From the NCBI GenBank assembly GCA_964402505.1, contig CAYOCP010000002.1:240508-304507 (forward strand): a DNA stretch of 64,000 nucleotides, in the 5' to 3' direction. Shown here one piece after another: positions 43,322 to 51,874 of the stretch. Positions within the stretch are counted from its first letter, which is position 1, and every line of letters starts with the position of its first letter. This stretch comes from SLRI01 sp964402505. Lineage in GTDB: Bacteria; Pseudomonadota; Alphaproteobacteria; Geminicoccales; Geminicoccaceae. The notes below the pieces were generated by a model. It was given only the letters and a program-made list of their open reading frames with translations. It was not told where the DNA came from and ran no database searches. The translations under genes were made by a program, and so were the position numbers.

Positions 43322-44608
43322 CTATTCCGCCGCGACCTGCCGGGCCGCGGTGTATTCGTGAATGCGCCGCTCGATCTCGGGGCGGAAATGCCGGATCAGC
43401 CCCTGCACCGGCCACGCGGCGGCGTCGCCCAAAGCGCAGATCGTGTGGCCCTCGATCTCCTTGGTCACGTCCCAGAGCATGTCGATCTCCTCGGGCCGGG
43501 CGCGTCCCTCGGCCATGCGGATCATCATCCGCCAGAGCCAGCCGGTGCCTTCCCGGCAGGGGGTGCACTGGCCGCAGGATTCGTGCATGTAGAACTTCGA
43601 GAGCCTCGCGATCGCCTTCACGATGTCGGTGCTCTTGTCCATGACGATGACGGCCGCGGTGCCGAGGCCCGAGTTGACGGCGCGCAGGCTGTCGAAATCC
43701 ATGCGGACGTCGTCGCAGATGGATTTCGGGAGGAGCGGCACGGACGAGCCGCCCGGGATGACGGCGAGGAGATTGTCCCAGCCGCCGCGAACGCCGCCGC
43801 AATGCCGGTCGATGAGCTCCCGCAAGGGGATGCCCATCGCCTCCTCGACGTTGCAGGGCTGGTTCACGTGGCCGGAGATGCAGAAGAGCTTGGTGCCGCT
43901 GTTCTTGTCGGGACCGATGCCGGCGAACCATTCGGGTCCGCGCCGCAGGATGGTCGGCGCCACCGCGATGGTCTCGACGTTGTTGACCGTGGTGGGCCGG
44001 CCGTAGAGGCCGACCATGGCCGGAAAGGGCGGCTTGAGGCGGGGCATGCCCTTCTTGCCCTCGAGCGATTCGATGAGGCCGGTTTCCTCGCCGCAGATAT
44101 AGGCGCCGGCACCCCTGTGCAGGTGCAGCTCGTAGTCGTAGCCGGAGCCGGCCGCGTTCTTGCCGAGCAGGCCCTCGGCATAGGCCTCGTCGATGGCGCG
44201 CTGCAGGATTTCGGCCTCGCGCACGAACTCGCCGCGGATGTAGATGTAGCCCGCCGTGCAGCCCATCGCGGCGCCGGCGATCAGGCATCCCTCGACCAGC
44301 TTCTGCGGCTCGTGCCGCATGATCTCCCGGTCCTTGCAGGTGCCGGGCTCGCTCTCGTCGGCATTGACCACGAGATAGACGGGTCCGTCCGCCTGCTTGG
44401 GCATGAAGGACCATTTGAGGCCGGTCGGGAAGCCGGCCCCGCCGCGCCCGCGCAGGCCCGACGCCTTCATCTGGTCGACGAGCCAGTCACGCCCCTTCTG
44501 GATCAGGCCCGACGTGCCGTCCCAGTCGCCGCGCCCCTTCGCGGAGTCGAGATCGACGCCGTTGTCGCCGTAGAGATTCGTGAAGATGCGGTCCTTGTCG
44601 CTCAACAT
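43322..44608 (-). CDS. nuoF: NADH-quinone oxidoreductase subunit F
   Basis: 428 residues. NADH/FMN-binding subunit: GLRGRGGAGFPTGLKW (about 52-67) for NADH, the FMN region VVNADESEPGTCKDREIM, and cluster N3 ligands in ESCGQCTPCREGTGW with a fourth Cys in TICALGDAAAWP. It starts 3 bp after nuoE. Confidence 0.96.
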   Translation of the reverse strand: MLSDKDRIFTNLYGDNGVDLDSAKGRGDWDGTSGLIQKGRDWLVDQMKASGLRGRGGAGFPTGLKWSFMPKQADGPVYLVVNADESEPGTCKDREIMRHEPQKLVEGCLIAGAAMGCTAGYIYIRGEFVREAEILQRAIDEAYAEGLLGKNAAGSGYDYELHLHRGAGAYICGEETGLIESLEGKKGMPRLKPPFPAMVGLYGRPTTVNNVETIAVAPTILRRGPEWFAGIGPDKNSGTKLFCISGHVNQPCNVEEAMGIPLRELIDRHCGGVRGGWDNLLAVIPGGSSVPLLPKSICDDVRMDFDSLRAVNSGLGTAAVIVMDKSTDIVKAIARLSKFYMHESCGQCTPCREGTGWLWRMMIRMAEGRARPEEIDMLWDVTKEIEGHTICALGDAAAWPVQGLIRHFRPEIERRIHEYTAARQVAAE

Positions 44609-44611
44609 GGC

Positions 44612-45361
44612 TCAGCTCTTGCCCTCGGCGTCGGATTTCCGCTCGGCCACGTCCTTCTCCGCCGCCTTGGCGACCGGCGAGGTCGGGTCCGGGCGGTGAT
44701 CGGCGGGCCGTGCCTTGCGCTCCGGCTCGTTGTCGGTCGCGCGCTCGCCTTCCGTCAGGCCCCGGTCGTGCCGGGTCCTCTTCAGGAGGGTGTGCCGCTC
44801 GCCGGCCGGCTCGGAGCCCTTGCGCCCCGATTGCGGCCCCGGCTTCGGCCGCTCGCCGGCCTTGATGGCTTCCAGCACCGCCTTCGCCCGCTCGTAGGTC
44901 AGGTCCTCGTAGTAGTCGTCGTCGATCCACATCATCGGTGCGTTGCAGCAGGCGCCCAGGCACTCGAACTCGCGCAGGAAAAACCGGCCATCCTCGGAGC
45001 TCTCGCCGATCTCGAGGCCGAGCACCTCGCGTGCCGCCCTGAGCACGTCGTCCGAGCCGCAGAGCCAGCAGGGCGTCGTCGTGCAGACCCGCACCTGGAT
45101 CCGGCCCGTGGGCTCGGTGTTGAACATGTCGTAGAAGCTCGCGACCTCGTAGACCTTGATCCTCGGCATCTCGAGGAAGTCGGCGACGTGATCGAGGGCG
45201 GCCCTGGGCAGCCAGCCGCCGTGCTGCCTCTGCGCCAGATGGAGGAGCGGCATGACGGCGCTGGCCTTCCCCCGCTCGGGATAGAGGGCGAGGATGCGCT
45301 CGATCTCGGGGGAGAGGTCGGGATCGAAGCTGAAGGTTGCGATGTCGGGCGCGAAGCTCAC
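44612..45361 (-). CDS. nuoE: NADH-quinone oxidoreductase subunit E with C-terminal extension
   Basis: 249 residues from GTG. The thioredoxin-like [2Fe-2S] N1a ligands are CTTTPCWLCG (about 92-101) and CLGACCNAP (about 133-141). After the normal end (about residue 175) an extra 70 residues follow, highly charged and rich in Pro, Lys, Glu and Asp, probably disordered. Such NuoE tails are known in some alphaproteobacteria but vary freely. It overlaps nuoD by GTGA. Confidence 0.94.
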   Translation of the reverse strand: MSFAPDIATFSFDPDLSPEIERILALYPERGKASAVMPLLHLAQRQHGGWLPRAALDHVADFLEMPRIKVYEVASFYDMFNTEPTGRIQVRVCTTTPCWLCGSDDVLRAAREVLGLEIGESSEDGRFFLREFECLGACCNAPMMWIDDDYYEDLTYERAKAVLEAIKAGERPKPGPQSGRKGSEPAGERHTLLKRTRHDRGLTEGERATDNEPERKARPADHRPDPTSPVAKAAEKDVAERKSDAEGKS

Positions 45362-46536
45362 CGGTCGATCTCTCCGAAGACGATGTCCAAAGAGCCGATG
45401 ATCGCGACCACATCGGCCAGCTGATGGCCTTTCGCCATCTCGTCGAAGGCCTGGAGGTGGACAAAGCTCGGGGATCGGACCTTGCACCTGTAGGGGCGGT
45501 TGGTGCCGTCGGCCACGAGATAGACGCCGAACTCGCCCTTGCCGCTCTCCACGGCGGCGTAGACCTCGCCCTCCGGCACGTGCACGCCTTCGGTGTAGAG
45601 CTTGAAGTGGTGGATGAGCGCCTCCATCGAGCGCTTCATGTTGGCGCGCGAGGGCGGGGTGACCTTCTTGTCGTCGGTGCGCACCGGCCCCGGCCGCATC
45701 TGGTCGAGGCACTGGCGGACGATCTTCATCGACTCCTTCACCTCGAGCATGCGCACGAGGTAGCGGTCCCAGCAATCGCCGTGCCTGCCGACGGGAATGT
45801 CGAAATCCATGCGCTCGTACATGGCGTAAGGCTCGGCCTTGCGCAGGTCCCAGGGCACGCCGGAGGCGCGCAGCATGGGCCCGGCGAAGCCGAGGTTGAG
45901 CGCCTCCTCGGCGGTGATGACGCCGATGTCGACGGTGCGCTGCTTGAAGATGCGGTTCTCCGTGAGGAGATCGTCCAGGTCGTCGAAGAGCGGCTCGAAG
46001 TGGTCGCACCACCTGGCGATGTCCTCGGCGAGTCCCGCCGGCATGTCGCGGTTGACGCCGCCGAAGCGGTAGTAGTTGGCGTGCATCCGGGCACCGCTGA
46101 TGCGCTCGTAGAACGCCATCAGCTTCTCGCGCTCCTCGAACATCCAGAGCAGCGGTGTCATGGCGCCGCAGTCGAGCGCCATGGTGGTGATGTTGAGGAG
46201 GTGGTTGAGGATCCGGGTGATCTCGTCGAAGAGGGTGCGGATGTAGAGTGCCCGCTCCGGCACCTCGACGCCGAGCAGCTTCTCGACCGCCAGCACGTAG
46301 GCGTGCTCCTGGCAGAGCATGGAGCAGTAGTCGAGGCGGTCGAAATAGGGGATGTTCTGCAGGTAGGGCCGGTACTCGATCAGCTTCTCGGTGCCGCGGT
46401 GCAAAAGGCCGATATGCGGATCGGCCCGCTCGACGACCTCGCCGGACATCTCGAGCACCAGCCGCAGCACGCCGTGCGCCGCCGGGTGCTGGGGACCGAA
46501 ATTGACGGTGAAGCTGCGGAGATCGACCTCGGCCAT
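45358..46536 (-). CDS. nuoD: NADH-quinone oxidoreductase subunit D
   Basis: 392 residues, 49-kDa subunit that lines the quinone site with NuoB. FGPQHPAAHGVLRLVLEM (about 13-30) holds the quinone-site His. RYGGVNRDMPAG-type segment YRFGGVNRDMPAGL, and C-terminal DIVFGEIDR are conserved. Separate from nuoC, unlike the E. coli nuoCD fusion. Confidence 0.96.
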   Translation of the reverse strand: MAEVDLRSFTVNFGPQHPAAHGVLRLVLEMSGEVVERADPHIGLLHRGTEKLIEYRPYLQNIPYFDRLDYCSMLCQEHAYVLAVEKLLGVEVPERALYIRTLFDEITRILNHLLNITTMALDCGAMTPLLWMFEEREKLMAFYERISGARMHANYYRFGGVNRDMPAGLAEDIARWCDHFEPLFDDLDDLLTENRIFKQRTVDIGVITAEEALNLGFAGPMLRASGVPWDLRKAEPYAMYERMDFDIPVGRHGDCWDRYLVRMLEVKESMKIVRQCLDQMRPGPVRTDDKKVTPPSRANMKRSMEALIHHFKLYTEGVHVPEGEVYAAVESGKGEFGVYLVADGTNRPYRCKVRSPSFVHLQAFDEMAKGHQLADVVAIIGSLDIVFGEIDR

Positions 46537-46575
46537 GCGTTCCTCGATTGCGTCTTGCGGCGGGGGCGGCGCGGC

Positions 46576-47250
46576 TCAGCCCGCCGGGTCCGCCGCCTTC
46601 TCGTCGCCCGGCAGGAAGCCGCCCGTGCCTTCCCAGGGGCTCAGGAAGTCGAAGTTGCGGAAATCCTGGCGCAGCTTGACCGGCTCGTAGACCACCCGCT
46701 GCTCCTCCTCGTCGTAGCGCATCTCGACATAGCCGGTCAGCGGGAAATCCTTGCGGAGCGGATGTCCCTCGAAGCCGTAGTCGGTGAGCAGGCGGCGCAG
46801 GTCCGGATGATCGGAGAAGAGGATGCCGTACATGTCCCAGGCCTCCCGCTCGAACCATCCGGCGGAGCGGTGGACGCCCGTGACCGAGGGCACCGGCGTG
46901 GCCTCGTCGGTCATCACCCGCACCCGGAGGCGCTGGATGTGGTGCAGCGAGAGGAGGTGGTAGACGACGTCGAAGCGCAGCTCGCGCTCCGGGTAATCGA
47001 CGCCGCAGAGGTCGATCAGCTCCTTGAAGAGCATGTTCGGATCGTCGCGCAGCCAGAGCAGGATGCGGGGGAGATTGGCGGCCGCGACCGTGATCGAGAG
47101 CTCGCCGTGGGCGATGCCGGAGGCGATCAGGTCGTCGCCGAGATGCTCCTCGATCAGCTTCTGCAGGTCCTGCATGGCACTCTCGACTTCCGCCTCCTGC
47201 TCGACCGTCATCGTCCCTCCGCGCGGCTTCTCTTTCCCTTCGGATGCCAT
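46576..47250 (-). CDS. nuoC: NADH-quinone oxidoreductase subunit C
   Basis: 224 residues, 30-kDa subunit. FKELIDLCGVDYPERELRFDVVYHLLS and REAWDMYGILFSDHPDLRRLLTDYGFEGHPLRKDFPLTGY are the conserved blocks. The start at 47250 lies four bases after nuoB; an internal ATG at 47211 is an alternative. Confidence 0.94.
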   Translation of the reverse strand: MASEGKEKPRGGTMTVEQEAEVESAMQDLQKLIEEHLGDDLIASGIAHGELSITVAAANLPRILLWLRDDPNMLFKELIDLCGVDYPERELRFDVVYHLLSLHHIQRLRVRVMTDEATPVPSVTGVHRSAGWFEREAWDMYGILFSDHPDLRRLLTDYGFEGHPLRKDFPLTGYVEMRYDEEEQRVVYEPVKLRQDFRNFDFLSPWEGTGGFLPGDEKAADPAG

Positions 47251-47254
47251 CGGA

Positions 47255-47803
47255 TCATCGCTCGATGGTGCCGGTCCGACGGATCTTCTTCTGCAACTGC
47301 AGAATGCCGTAGACCAGGGCCTCGGCGGTCGGGGGGCAGCCGGGCACGTAGATGTCGACGGGGACGATCCGGTCGCAGCCGCGGACCACGGAGTAGGAGT
47401 AGTGGTAATAGCCGCCGCCGTTGGCGCAGCTTCCCATGGAGATCACGTAGCGGGGCTCCGGCATCTGGTCGTAGACCTTGCGGAGCGCCGGCGCCATCTT
47501 GTTGCAGAGCGTGCCGGCGACGATCATCACGTCCGATTGCCGGGGGCTCGGCCGGAAGACGACGCCGAAGCGGTCGAGATCGTAGCGCGGCGCCGCGGCG
47601 TGCATCATCTCGATGGCACAGCAGGCGAGGCCGAACGTCATGGGCCAGATGCTGCCCGAGCGCGCCCAGTTGACGAGATCGTTGAAGCCGGTGACGAGAA
47701 AGCCCTTGTCCTGCAGGCCCTTGTTCAGGTCCTCGTAGAGGCTGACGGGACCTCTCTCGGCGGTCGCTTCGGCTGGGCGAACGAGCGGGGTGCTCACTCC
47801 CAT
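47255..47803 (-). CDS. nuoB: NADH-quinone oxidoreductase subunit B
   Basis: 182 residues. Ligands of the terminal [4Fe-4S] cluster N2 are visible: tandem Cys in GLACCAIEM (about 58-66), GSCANGGG and PGCPPTAE. The ATG at 47803 overlaps nuoA by 10 bp; a GTG two codons later would give a 4-bp overlap and is equally possible. Confidence 0.95.
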   Translation of the reverse strand: MGVSTPLVRPAEATAERGPVSLYEDLNKGLQDKGFLVTGFNDLVNWARSGSIWPMTFGLACCAIEMMHAAAPRYDLDRFGVVFRPSPRQSDVMIVAGTLCNKMAPALRKVYDQMPEPRYVISMGSCANGGGYYHYSYSVVRGCDRIVPVDIYVPGCPPTAEALVYGILQLQKKIRRTGTIER

Positions 47804-48159
47804 TCCAAGGCTCCCTTCTTCCATTCGTAGACGAATCCGACGGTGAGGATGGTGAGGAACACCATCATCGACCAGAAGCCGAAGGCGCCGAGCTCGCCCA
47901 GGGTGATGGCCCAGGGGAACAGGAACGCCACCTCGAGGTCGAAGATGATGAAGAGGATGGCGACGAGGTAGAAGCGCACCTCGAAGCGTCCCCGCGCATC
48001 GTCGAACGCCTCGAAGCCGCACTCATAGGCGCTGAGCTTCTCGGTATCGGGCCTCTGCCGGGCCACCACCATGGAGGCCAGCACCATCACGGCGGCGAGG
48101 CCGATGGCGATGGCGAGGAAGATCAGGATCGGCAGGTACTCGAGGAGATAGGCGTCCAT
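47794..48159 (-). CDS. nuoA: NADH-quinone oxidoreductase subunit A
   Basis: 121 residues, three membrane helices. MDAYLLEYLPILIFLAIAI is the standard family start, so upstream ATGs at 48165 and 48174 were not used. KLSAYECGFEAFDDARGRFEVRFYLVAILFIIFDLEVAF is the conserved cytoplasmic loop. First gene of the complex I cluster, with a promoter about 70-95 bp upstream. Confidence 0.95.
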   Translation of the reverse strand: MDAYLLEYLPILIFLAIAIGLAAVMVLASMVVARQRPDTEKLSAYECGFEAFDDARGRFEVRFYLVAILFIIFDLEVAFLFPWAITLGELGAFGFWSMMVFLTILTVGFVYEWKKGALEWE

Positions 48160-48225
48160 CGGCATCCCGTGCAACGAGGTTGGCGGGCGGGCGGCGCTCG
48201 GGCCGGCCTGCTCTCGTTGCGCCGC

Positions 48226-48254
48226 AAACTAGGCCGCCGGGCGGCGCTTGCCAA
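48226..48254 (-). promoter_or_regulatory. Likely nuo operon promoter
   Basis: On the minus strand, -35 TTGGCA (48254-48249), a 17-bp GC-rich spacer and -10 TAGTTT (48231-48226) give a start site near 48219, leaving a leader of about 60 nt to nuoA. It is the only near-consensus pair in the 209 bp between nuoA and tRNA-Asp; I see nothing else in that stretch. Confidence 0.6.
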
Positions 48255-48368
48255 GCGCGGCCGGCCTCGCCGGGCCCCGGGTCCAGGCCGCGAGGGCGCG
48301 CGAAGTGTCACACGCGGGGCCGATTCCTGTGCTGGGCATGGGGGCGGCGCGGCCGGCTCGAGGCGATG

Positions 48369-48445
48369 TGGCGGGAGTGACGGGACTCGAACCCGCGGCC
48401 TCTGGCGTGACAGGCCAGCGCTCTAACCAACTGAGCTACACCCCC
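48369..48445 (-). tRNA. tRNA-Asp (anticodon GTC)
   Basis: 77 nt including an encoded CCA. The acceptor stem GGGGGTG pairs with CACTCCC (one G-T), the anticodon stem CTGGC/GCCAG encloses loop CTGTCAC with anticodon GTC, and the T-loop is GGTTCGAGTCC. Decodes GAC and GAU. Confidence 0.95.
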
Positions 48446-48464
48446 GTGCCGTCCGCGAGGGCGG

Positions 48465-48493
48465 GAGATAGAGAGTGGCCGCGGGCCTGTCAA
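48465..48493 (-). promoter_or_regulatory. tRNA-Asp promoter
   Basis: -35 TTGACA (48493-48488), 17-bp spacer, -10 TATCTC (48470-48465), start site about 12 nt before the tRNA. The -35 region is the left arm of a perfect 10-bp inverted repeat CTGTCAAGCG/CGCTTGACAG shared with the tRNA-Gln promoter. Confidence 0.7.
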
Positions 48494-48530
48494 GCGCGGC
48501 ACCCCAGGCCGTGCCGGCCGGGCAGGACGC

Positions 48531-48560
48531 TTGACAGCCGAGGCTCGGCCCCCCTAGGAA
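48531..48560 (+). promoter_or_regulatory. tRNA-Gln promoter
   Basis: -35 TTGACA (48531-48536), 18-bp spacer, -10 TAGGAA (48555-48560), start about 6 nt before the tRNA. The CGCTTGACAG context mirrors that of tRNA-Asp, so the two tRNAs are driven back to back from one 70-bp region. Confidence 0.65.
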
Positions 48561-48572
48561 CCCGCCACACCT

Positions 48573-48646
48573 TGGGGGATAGTTTAACGGTAGAACTCTC
48601 GGCTCTGGACCGAGCAGTCCTGGTTCGAATCCAGGTCCCCCAGCCA
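48573..48646 (+). tRNA. tRNA-Gln (anticodon CTG)
   Basis: 74 nt including an encoded CCA. Acceptor TGGGGGA pairs with TCCCCCA; anticodon stem CTCGG/CCGAG encloses CTCTGGA with anticodon CTG; T-loop GGTTCGAATCC. Decodes CAG. It is convergent with doeB, 29 bp away. Confidence 0.95.
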
Positions 48647-48675
48647 AGCCCTCTGGCATGCCTCGTGCGCAGCCT

Positions 48676-49689
48676 TCAGCTTTCCTCGGCGATGCGGGCC
48701 ACGACGGCGAGGCAGTCGCCGGGCTGGATCAGCCCCGGGTGGTGGCGGGCGGCGAGAATGCCGGATGTGCGGGCCTCGAGGATGGCGGGCTTGGCACCGG
48801 TCCGCTCGGTGGACCAGATGCGGGCCAGGGTGGATCGCCGCGTCACCTGCTCGCCCAGATCGACCAGCATCTCGACCATGCCGCTGCAATCGGCGAGGTG
48901 GAAGCATTCGCCCTCGGTCGTGTCGATCAGCACGCTCGGCTCCTCGTCGACCTCGCCCTCGAGGATGCCGGCGTGGCGGAGGAGGTTGGTGGCGCCGCGC
49001 AAGGCGATACGCACGGATCGCGCGGTGGCCGTGCCGCCGCCACCGAGCTCGGTGGTGACGAAGGTCTTGCCCGCGTCCTCGGCGGCGGTGTCGTACATGC
49101 CGACCGCGTCGATCTCGCGCAGCATCATCGAGTAGGGGGCGTTGAAGGCGCGCATGGCGGCGCTGCACGCCGCCTGCTGGTTGGCGTCGTCGAGCAGATG
49201 GGCCGCGGCGAAGGGGACGAAGTCGAGCGTCCTGCCGCCGGAATGGAAGTCGAGGACGAGGTCGGCCATGGGCAGCAGCGTGCGCATGAAGTAATCGGCG
49301 ATCTTCTCGGTCGGCGAGCCGTCGGGCCGACCGGGAAACGAGCGGTTGAGGTTGAGACCGTCGAGCGGCGAGGTGCGGCGGGCCGCATGGAAGGCCGGAG
49401 TGTTCATGTAGGGCACCAGGATCACCCGGCCCCGGACGGTCTCGGGCTCGATGTCGAAGGCGAGGCGCTGGAGCGCTATCGGCCCCTCGTACTCGTCGCC
49501 GTGATTGGCGCCGGTCAGAAGCGCCGTCGGCCCGACGCCGTTGTGCACCACGGTGATGGGTATCATGATCGAGCCCCAGGCGGAGACGTCGCGGCTGCAG
49601 GGCAGGCGAAGGTGGCCGTGATGCTTGCCGTCCCGGTCGAAGGGCACGGTCGACGTGATCGGATTGGGCGCGAGGTAGGTGGAGCGCAT
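48676..49689 (-). CDS. doeB: N-alpha-acetyl-L-2,4-diaminobutyrate deacetylase
   Basis: 337 residues, zinc-dependent M14/AstE-like deacylase. Metal ligands are in LTGANHGDEYEGP (His, Glu; about 59-71) and LDFHSGG (His; about 148), with the NLNRSFPG substrate motif between. DoeB (EutE) removes acetate from the product of DoeA to give 2,4-diaminobutyrate. Length and the FVPFAAAHLLDD and DSAAEDAGKTF-type segments match DoeB rather than succinylglutamate desuccinylase. It overlaps doeA by one base and is last in the minus-strand operon. Confidence 0.92.
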   Translation of the reverse strand: MRSTYLAPNPITSTVPFDRDGKHHGHLRLPCSRDVSAWGSIMIPITVVHNGVGPTALLTGANHGDEYEGPIALQRLAFDIEPETVRGRVILVPYMNTPAFHAARRTSPLDGLNLNRSFPGRPDGSPTEKIADYFMRTLLPMADLVLDFHSGGRTLDFVPFAAAHLLDDANQQAACSAAMRAFNAPYSMMLREIDAVGMYDTAAEDAGKTFVTTELGGGGTATARSVRIALRGATNLLRHAGILEGEVDEEPSVLIDTTEGECFHLADCSGMVEMLVDLGEQVTRRSTLARIWSTERTGAKPAILEARTSGILAARHHPGLIQPGDCLAVVARIAEES

Positions 49690-50882
49690 CAGCTCTTCAC
49701 CACCAGCCGGCGCGGCACGTTGGCAAGGCATTCGGGTCCCCTGTCGCCGATGACGATGCTCTCGGTGATCTCGAAGCCCCAGTCGGCCATCCACAGGCCC
49801 GTCATGAAGTGGAAGGTCATGCCGGATTCGAGCACCGTGCGGTCGCCGGGCCGAAGGCTCATGGTGCGCTCGCCCCAGTCCGGCGGGTAGGAGAGGCCGA
49901 TCGGATAGCCCGTGCGGTTGTCCTTCTCGATGCCGTGGCGGGCGAGCACGGCGAAGAAGGCGTTGGCGATGTCCTCGCAGCGATTGCCGGTGCGCGCCGC
50001 CTCGAGCCCCGCCTCCATGCCCTCGAGGACCGCCTTCTCGGCCTCGAGGAAGGCCGGGGTCGGCCGGCCGAGGAAGACGGTCCGCGACAGGGGGCAATGG
50101 TAGCGGCGATGGACGCCGGCGAGCTCGAAGAAGGTGCCCTCGCCCGAGCGCATCGGCCGGTCGTCCCAGGTCAGATGCGGGGCCGCGGCGTCGCTGCCGG
50201 ACGGCAGGAGCGGGACGATGGCCGCGTAGTCGCCGCCGGCGCCGATCGCGGGGTCGTAGCGCAGGCCCGCGTCGTAGATCTCGGCGACGAGGTCGCACTT
50301 GCGCATGCCGGGCTCGATCACCTCGAAGATGCGGTTGTGCATGCGCTCGACGAAGCGGGCGGCGGTGCGCATGTAGTCGAGCTCCTGCGGCGATTTCACC
50401 GCCCGCTGCCAGTTGACGAGCCCGGTCGCGTCCAGAAAGCGGGCGTCGGGCAGGCCCTGGCGGAGCGCCTCGAAGGCCCTCGCCGTGAACCAGTAATTGT
50501 CCATCTCGACGCCGGTCCGCAGGCGATCGAGGCCGCGATCCCCGAGCCGGGCGGCCAGGTAGTCCATGGGATGCCGCTCGGTCGACTGCACGTAGTGGTC
50601 GGGGTAGCCCACGATGTTGGCGGGATCCAGCCAGGTGGTGCGCAGGGCACCTTGCGCGTCCTGGCCGCGACCGAACCACATGGGCTCGCCGTCCAGGCCC
50701 AGAACGACGCACTGGTGGACGTAGAAGCTCCAGCCGTCATAGCCGGTGAGCCAGGCCATGTTGGAGGGGTCGGTGACGACGATCGCCTCGATTCCGGCCT
50801 TCTCCATGGCCCGCCGGGTCCTGGCGAGGCGGGCGGCGTATTCCTCGGCGCTGAAGTGCAGCGTGGGCACCGGCATGGGCAT
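49689..50882 (-). CDS. doeA: Ectoine hydrolase
   Basis: 397 residues, pita-bread (M24) fold related to Xaa-Pro aminopeptidase and creatinase. DoeA (EutD) opens the ectoine ring to N-alpha-acetyl-2,4-diaminobutyrate. The creatinase-like N-domain (DPSNMAWLTGYDGWSFYVHQ) and M24 domain are full length. The canonical metal Asp/His/Glu set is not complete, as expected for a family reported to work without metal. Starts and stops are fused by single-base overlaps to eutC and doeB. Confidence 0.93.
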   Translation of the reverse strand: MPMPVPTLHFSAEEYAARLARTRRAMEKAGIEAIVVTDPSNMAWLTGYDGWSFYVHQCVVLGLDGEPMWFGRGQDAQGALRTTWLDPANIVGYPDHYVQSTERHPMDYLAARLGDRGLDRLRTGVEMDNYWFTARAFEALRQGLPDARFLDATGLVNWQRAVKSPQELDYMRTAARFVERMHNRIFEVIEPGMRKCDLVAEIYDAGLRYDPAIGAGGDYAAIVPLLPSGSDAAAPHLTWDDRPMRSGEGTFFELAGVHRRYHCPLSRTVFLGRPTPAFLEAEKAVLEGMEAGLEAARTGNRCEDIANAFFAVLARHGIEKDNRTGYPIGLSYPPDWGERTMSLRPGDRTVLESGMTFHFMTGLWMADWGFEITESIVIGDRGPECLANVPRRLVVKS

Positions 50883-51874
50883 CAGCTCCTGAAGTCGGTT
50901 CCGGCGCCGCCGGCCAGGGCGCGCTCGCGGGCGAGGGTGGCGATGGCGGTGTCCTGCACGCCCGTCCCGGTGAGGTCGGCGATGGTGATCTCACCGGCGC
51001 GGCTGCGGCCCGGCGCCTGTCCCGCGACGATGGCGCCGAGCTCGGCGAATGGCTTCGTGGCCGGCGCGATGCCGGCCTCGATGGCGCTTCTCAGCTCGCC
51101 CAGCTGGCGGGTCTGTTGCAGCCGGTCCGGGACGTAGAGGTCGGCCCGGCCGAGGCAGGCGGGCTCGAGCTCGTTCTTGGTGTGCTGGTCCGAGCCCATG
51201 GCGGTGACGTGCTGGCCGGGCTCGAGCCAGTCGGCCATCAGGATCGGCCGCTTCGCCGGTGTCGTCGTGACGATCACCTCGGCACCGGCGACGGCGGCTC
51301 GCGGGTCGGGTGCGGGCGTCACCTCGATGCCGAGCTCCTGCGACAGCGCGGCTGCCGCCGCTTCCGCCTTGGCGAAGTCGCGGCCCCAGATCCTGGCCCG
51401 GCGGATCGGGCGGACGAGGCAGAGTGCCCGCAATTGCAGGCGGGCCTGCATGCCGGCGCCGAGGACGGCGGCGCTTTGGGCATCCTCGCGCGCCAGATGC
51501 CGGGCGGCGACGGCGCCGGCGGCGGCCGTGCGGACATCGGTGAGATAGCCGTTGTCCAGGAGCAGCGCCTCGACCTGCCCCGTGCGCGCGGCGAAGAGGA
51601 TCATGAGACCCGAGGTGGAGGGCAGACCCAGCTTCGGGTTGTCGAAGAAGCCGGGCGAGATCTTCAGGGCGAAGCTCGGAACGCCCGGAACGTAGGCGGT
51701 CTTGACGTCCACCTCGCCGTTGAAGTGGGGAATCGCCATGGACAGGATCGGCGGCATCGCCACCTGGCCGCCGGCGAGGGTGCGAAAGGCGGATTCGATG
51801 CATTCCACGGCCGCGAGGTCGAGCGGCACGGTCGAGCGCAGCTCGGCCTCGGTCAGGATGCGGATGGTGGGCAT
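50882..51874 (-). CDS. eutC: Ectoine-utilisation protein EutC, ornithine-cyclodeaminase family
   Basis: 330 residues, OCD/mu-crystallin fold: an N-terminal dimer domain, Rossmann motif AVLGAGMQARLQLRAL (about 132-147), DVRTAAAGAVAARHLA and the acidic VTAMGSDQHTKNELEP loop. EutA, EutB and EutC are linked to hydroxyectoine degradation, acting on the hydroxylated intermediate; the exact order of steps cannot be read here. The gene shares one base with both neighbours. Confidence 0.9.
   Translation of the reverse strand: MPTIRILTEAELRSTVPLDLAAVECIESAFRTLAGGQVAMPPILSMAIPHFNGEVDVKTAYVPGVPSFALKISPGFFDNPKLGLPSTSGLMILFAARTGQVEALLLDNGYLTDVRTAAAGAVAARHLAREDAQSAAVLGAGMQARLQLRALCLVRPIRRARIWGRDFAKAEAAAAALSQELGIEVTPAPDPRAAVAGAEVIVTTTPAKRPILMADWLEPGQHVTAMGSDQHTKNELEPACLGRADLYVPDRLQQTRQLGELRSAIEAGIAPATKPFAELGAIVAGQAPGRSRAGEITIADLTGTGVQDTAIATLARERALAGGAGTDFRS

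Noticed and set aside
42029..45424. Plus-strand open frame of 1131 codons
   Set aside because: Antisense shadow of nuoG, nuoF and nuoE.
48308..48502. Small minus-strand protein gene overlapping tRNA-Asp
   Set aside because: It only reads through the tRNA gene; the GGVAQLVRALACHARGRGFESR-like peptide is the well-known tRNA artefact.
48584..49168. Minus-strand protein starting within tRNA-Gln region
   Set aside because: Its C-terminal LGDLDSNQD segment is the tRNA-Gln sequence and the rest is a frame of doeB.
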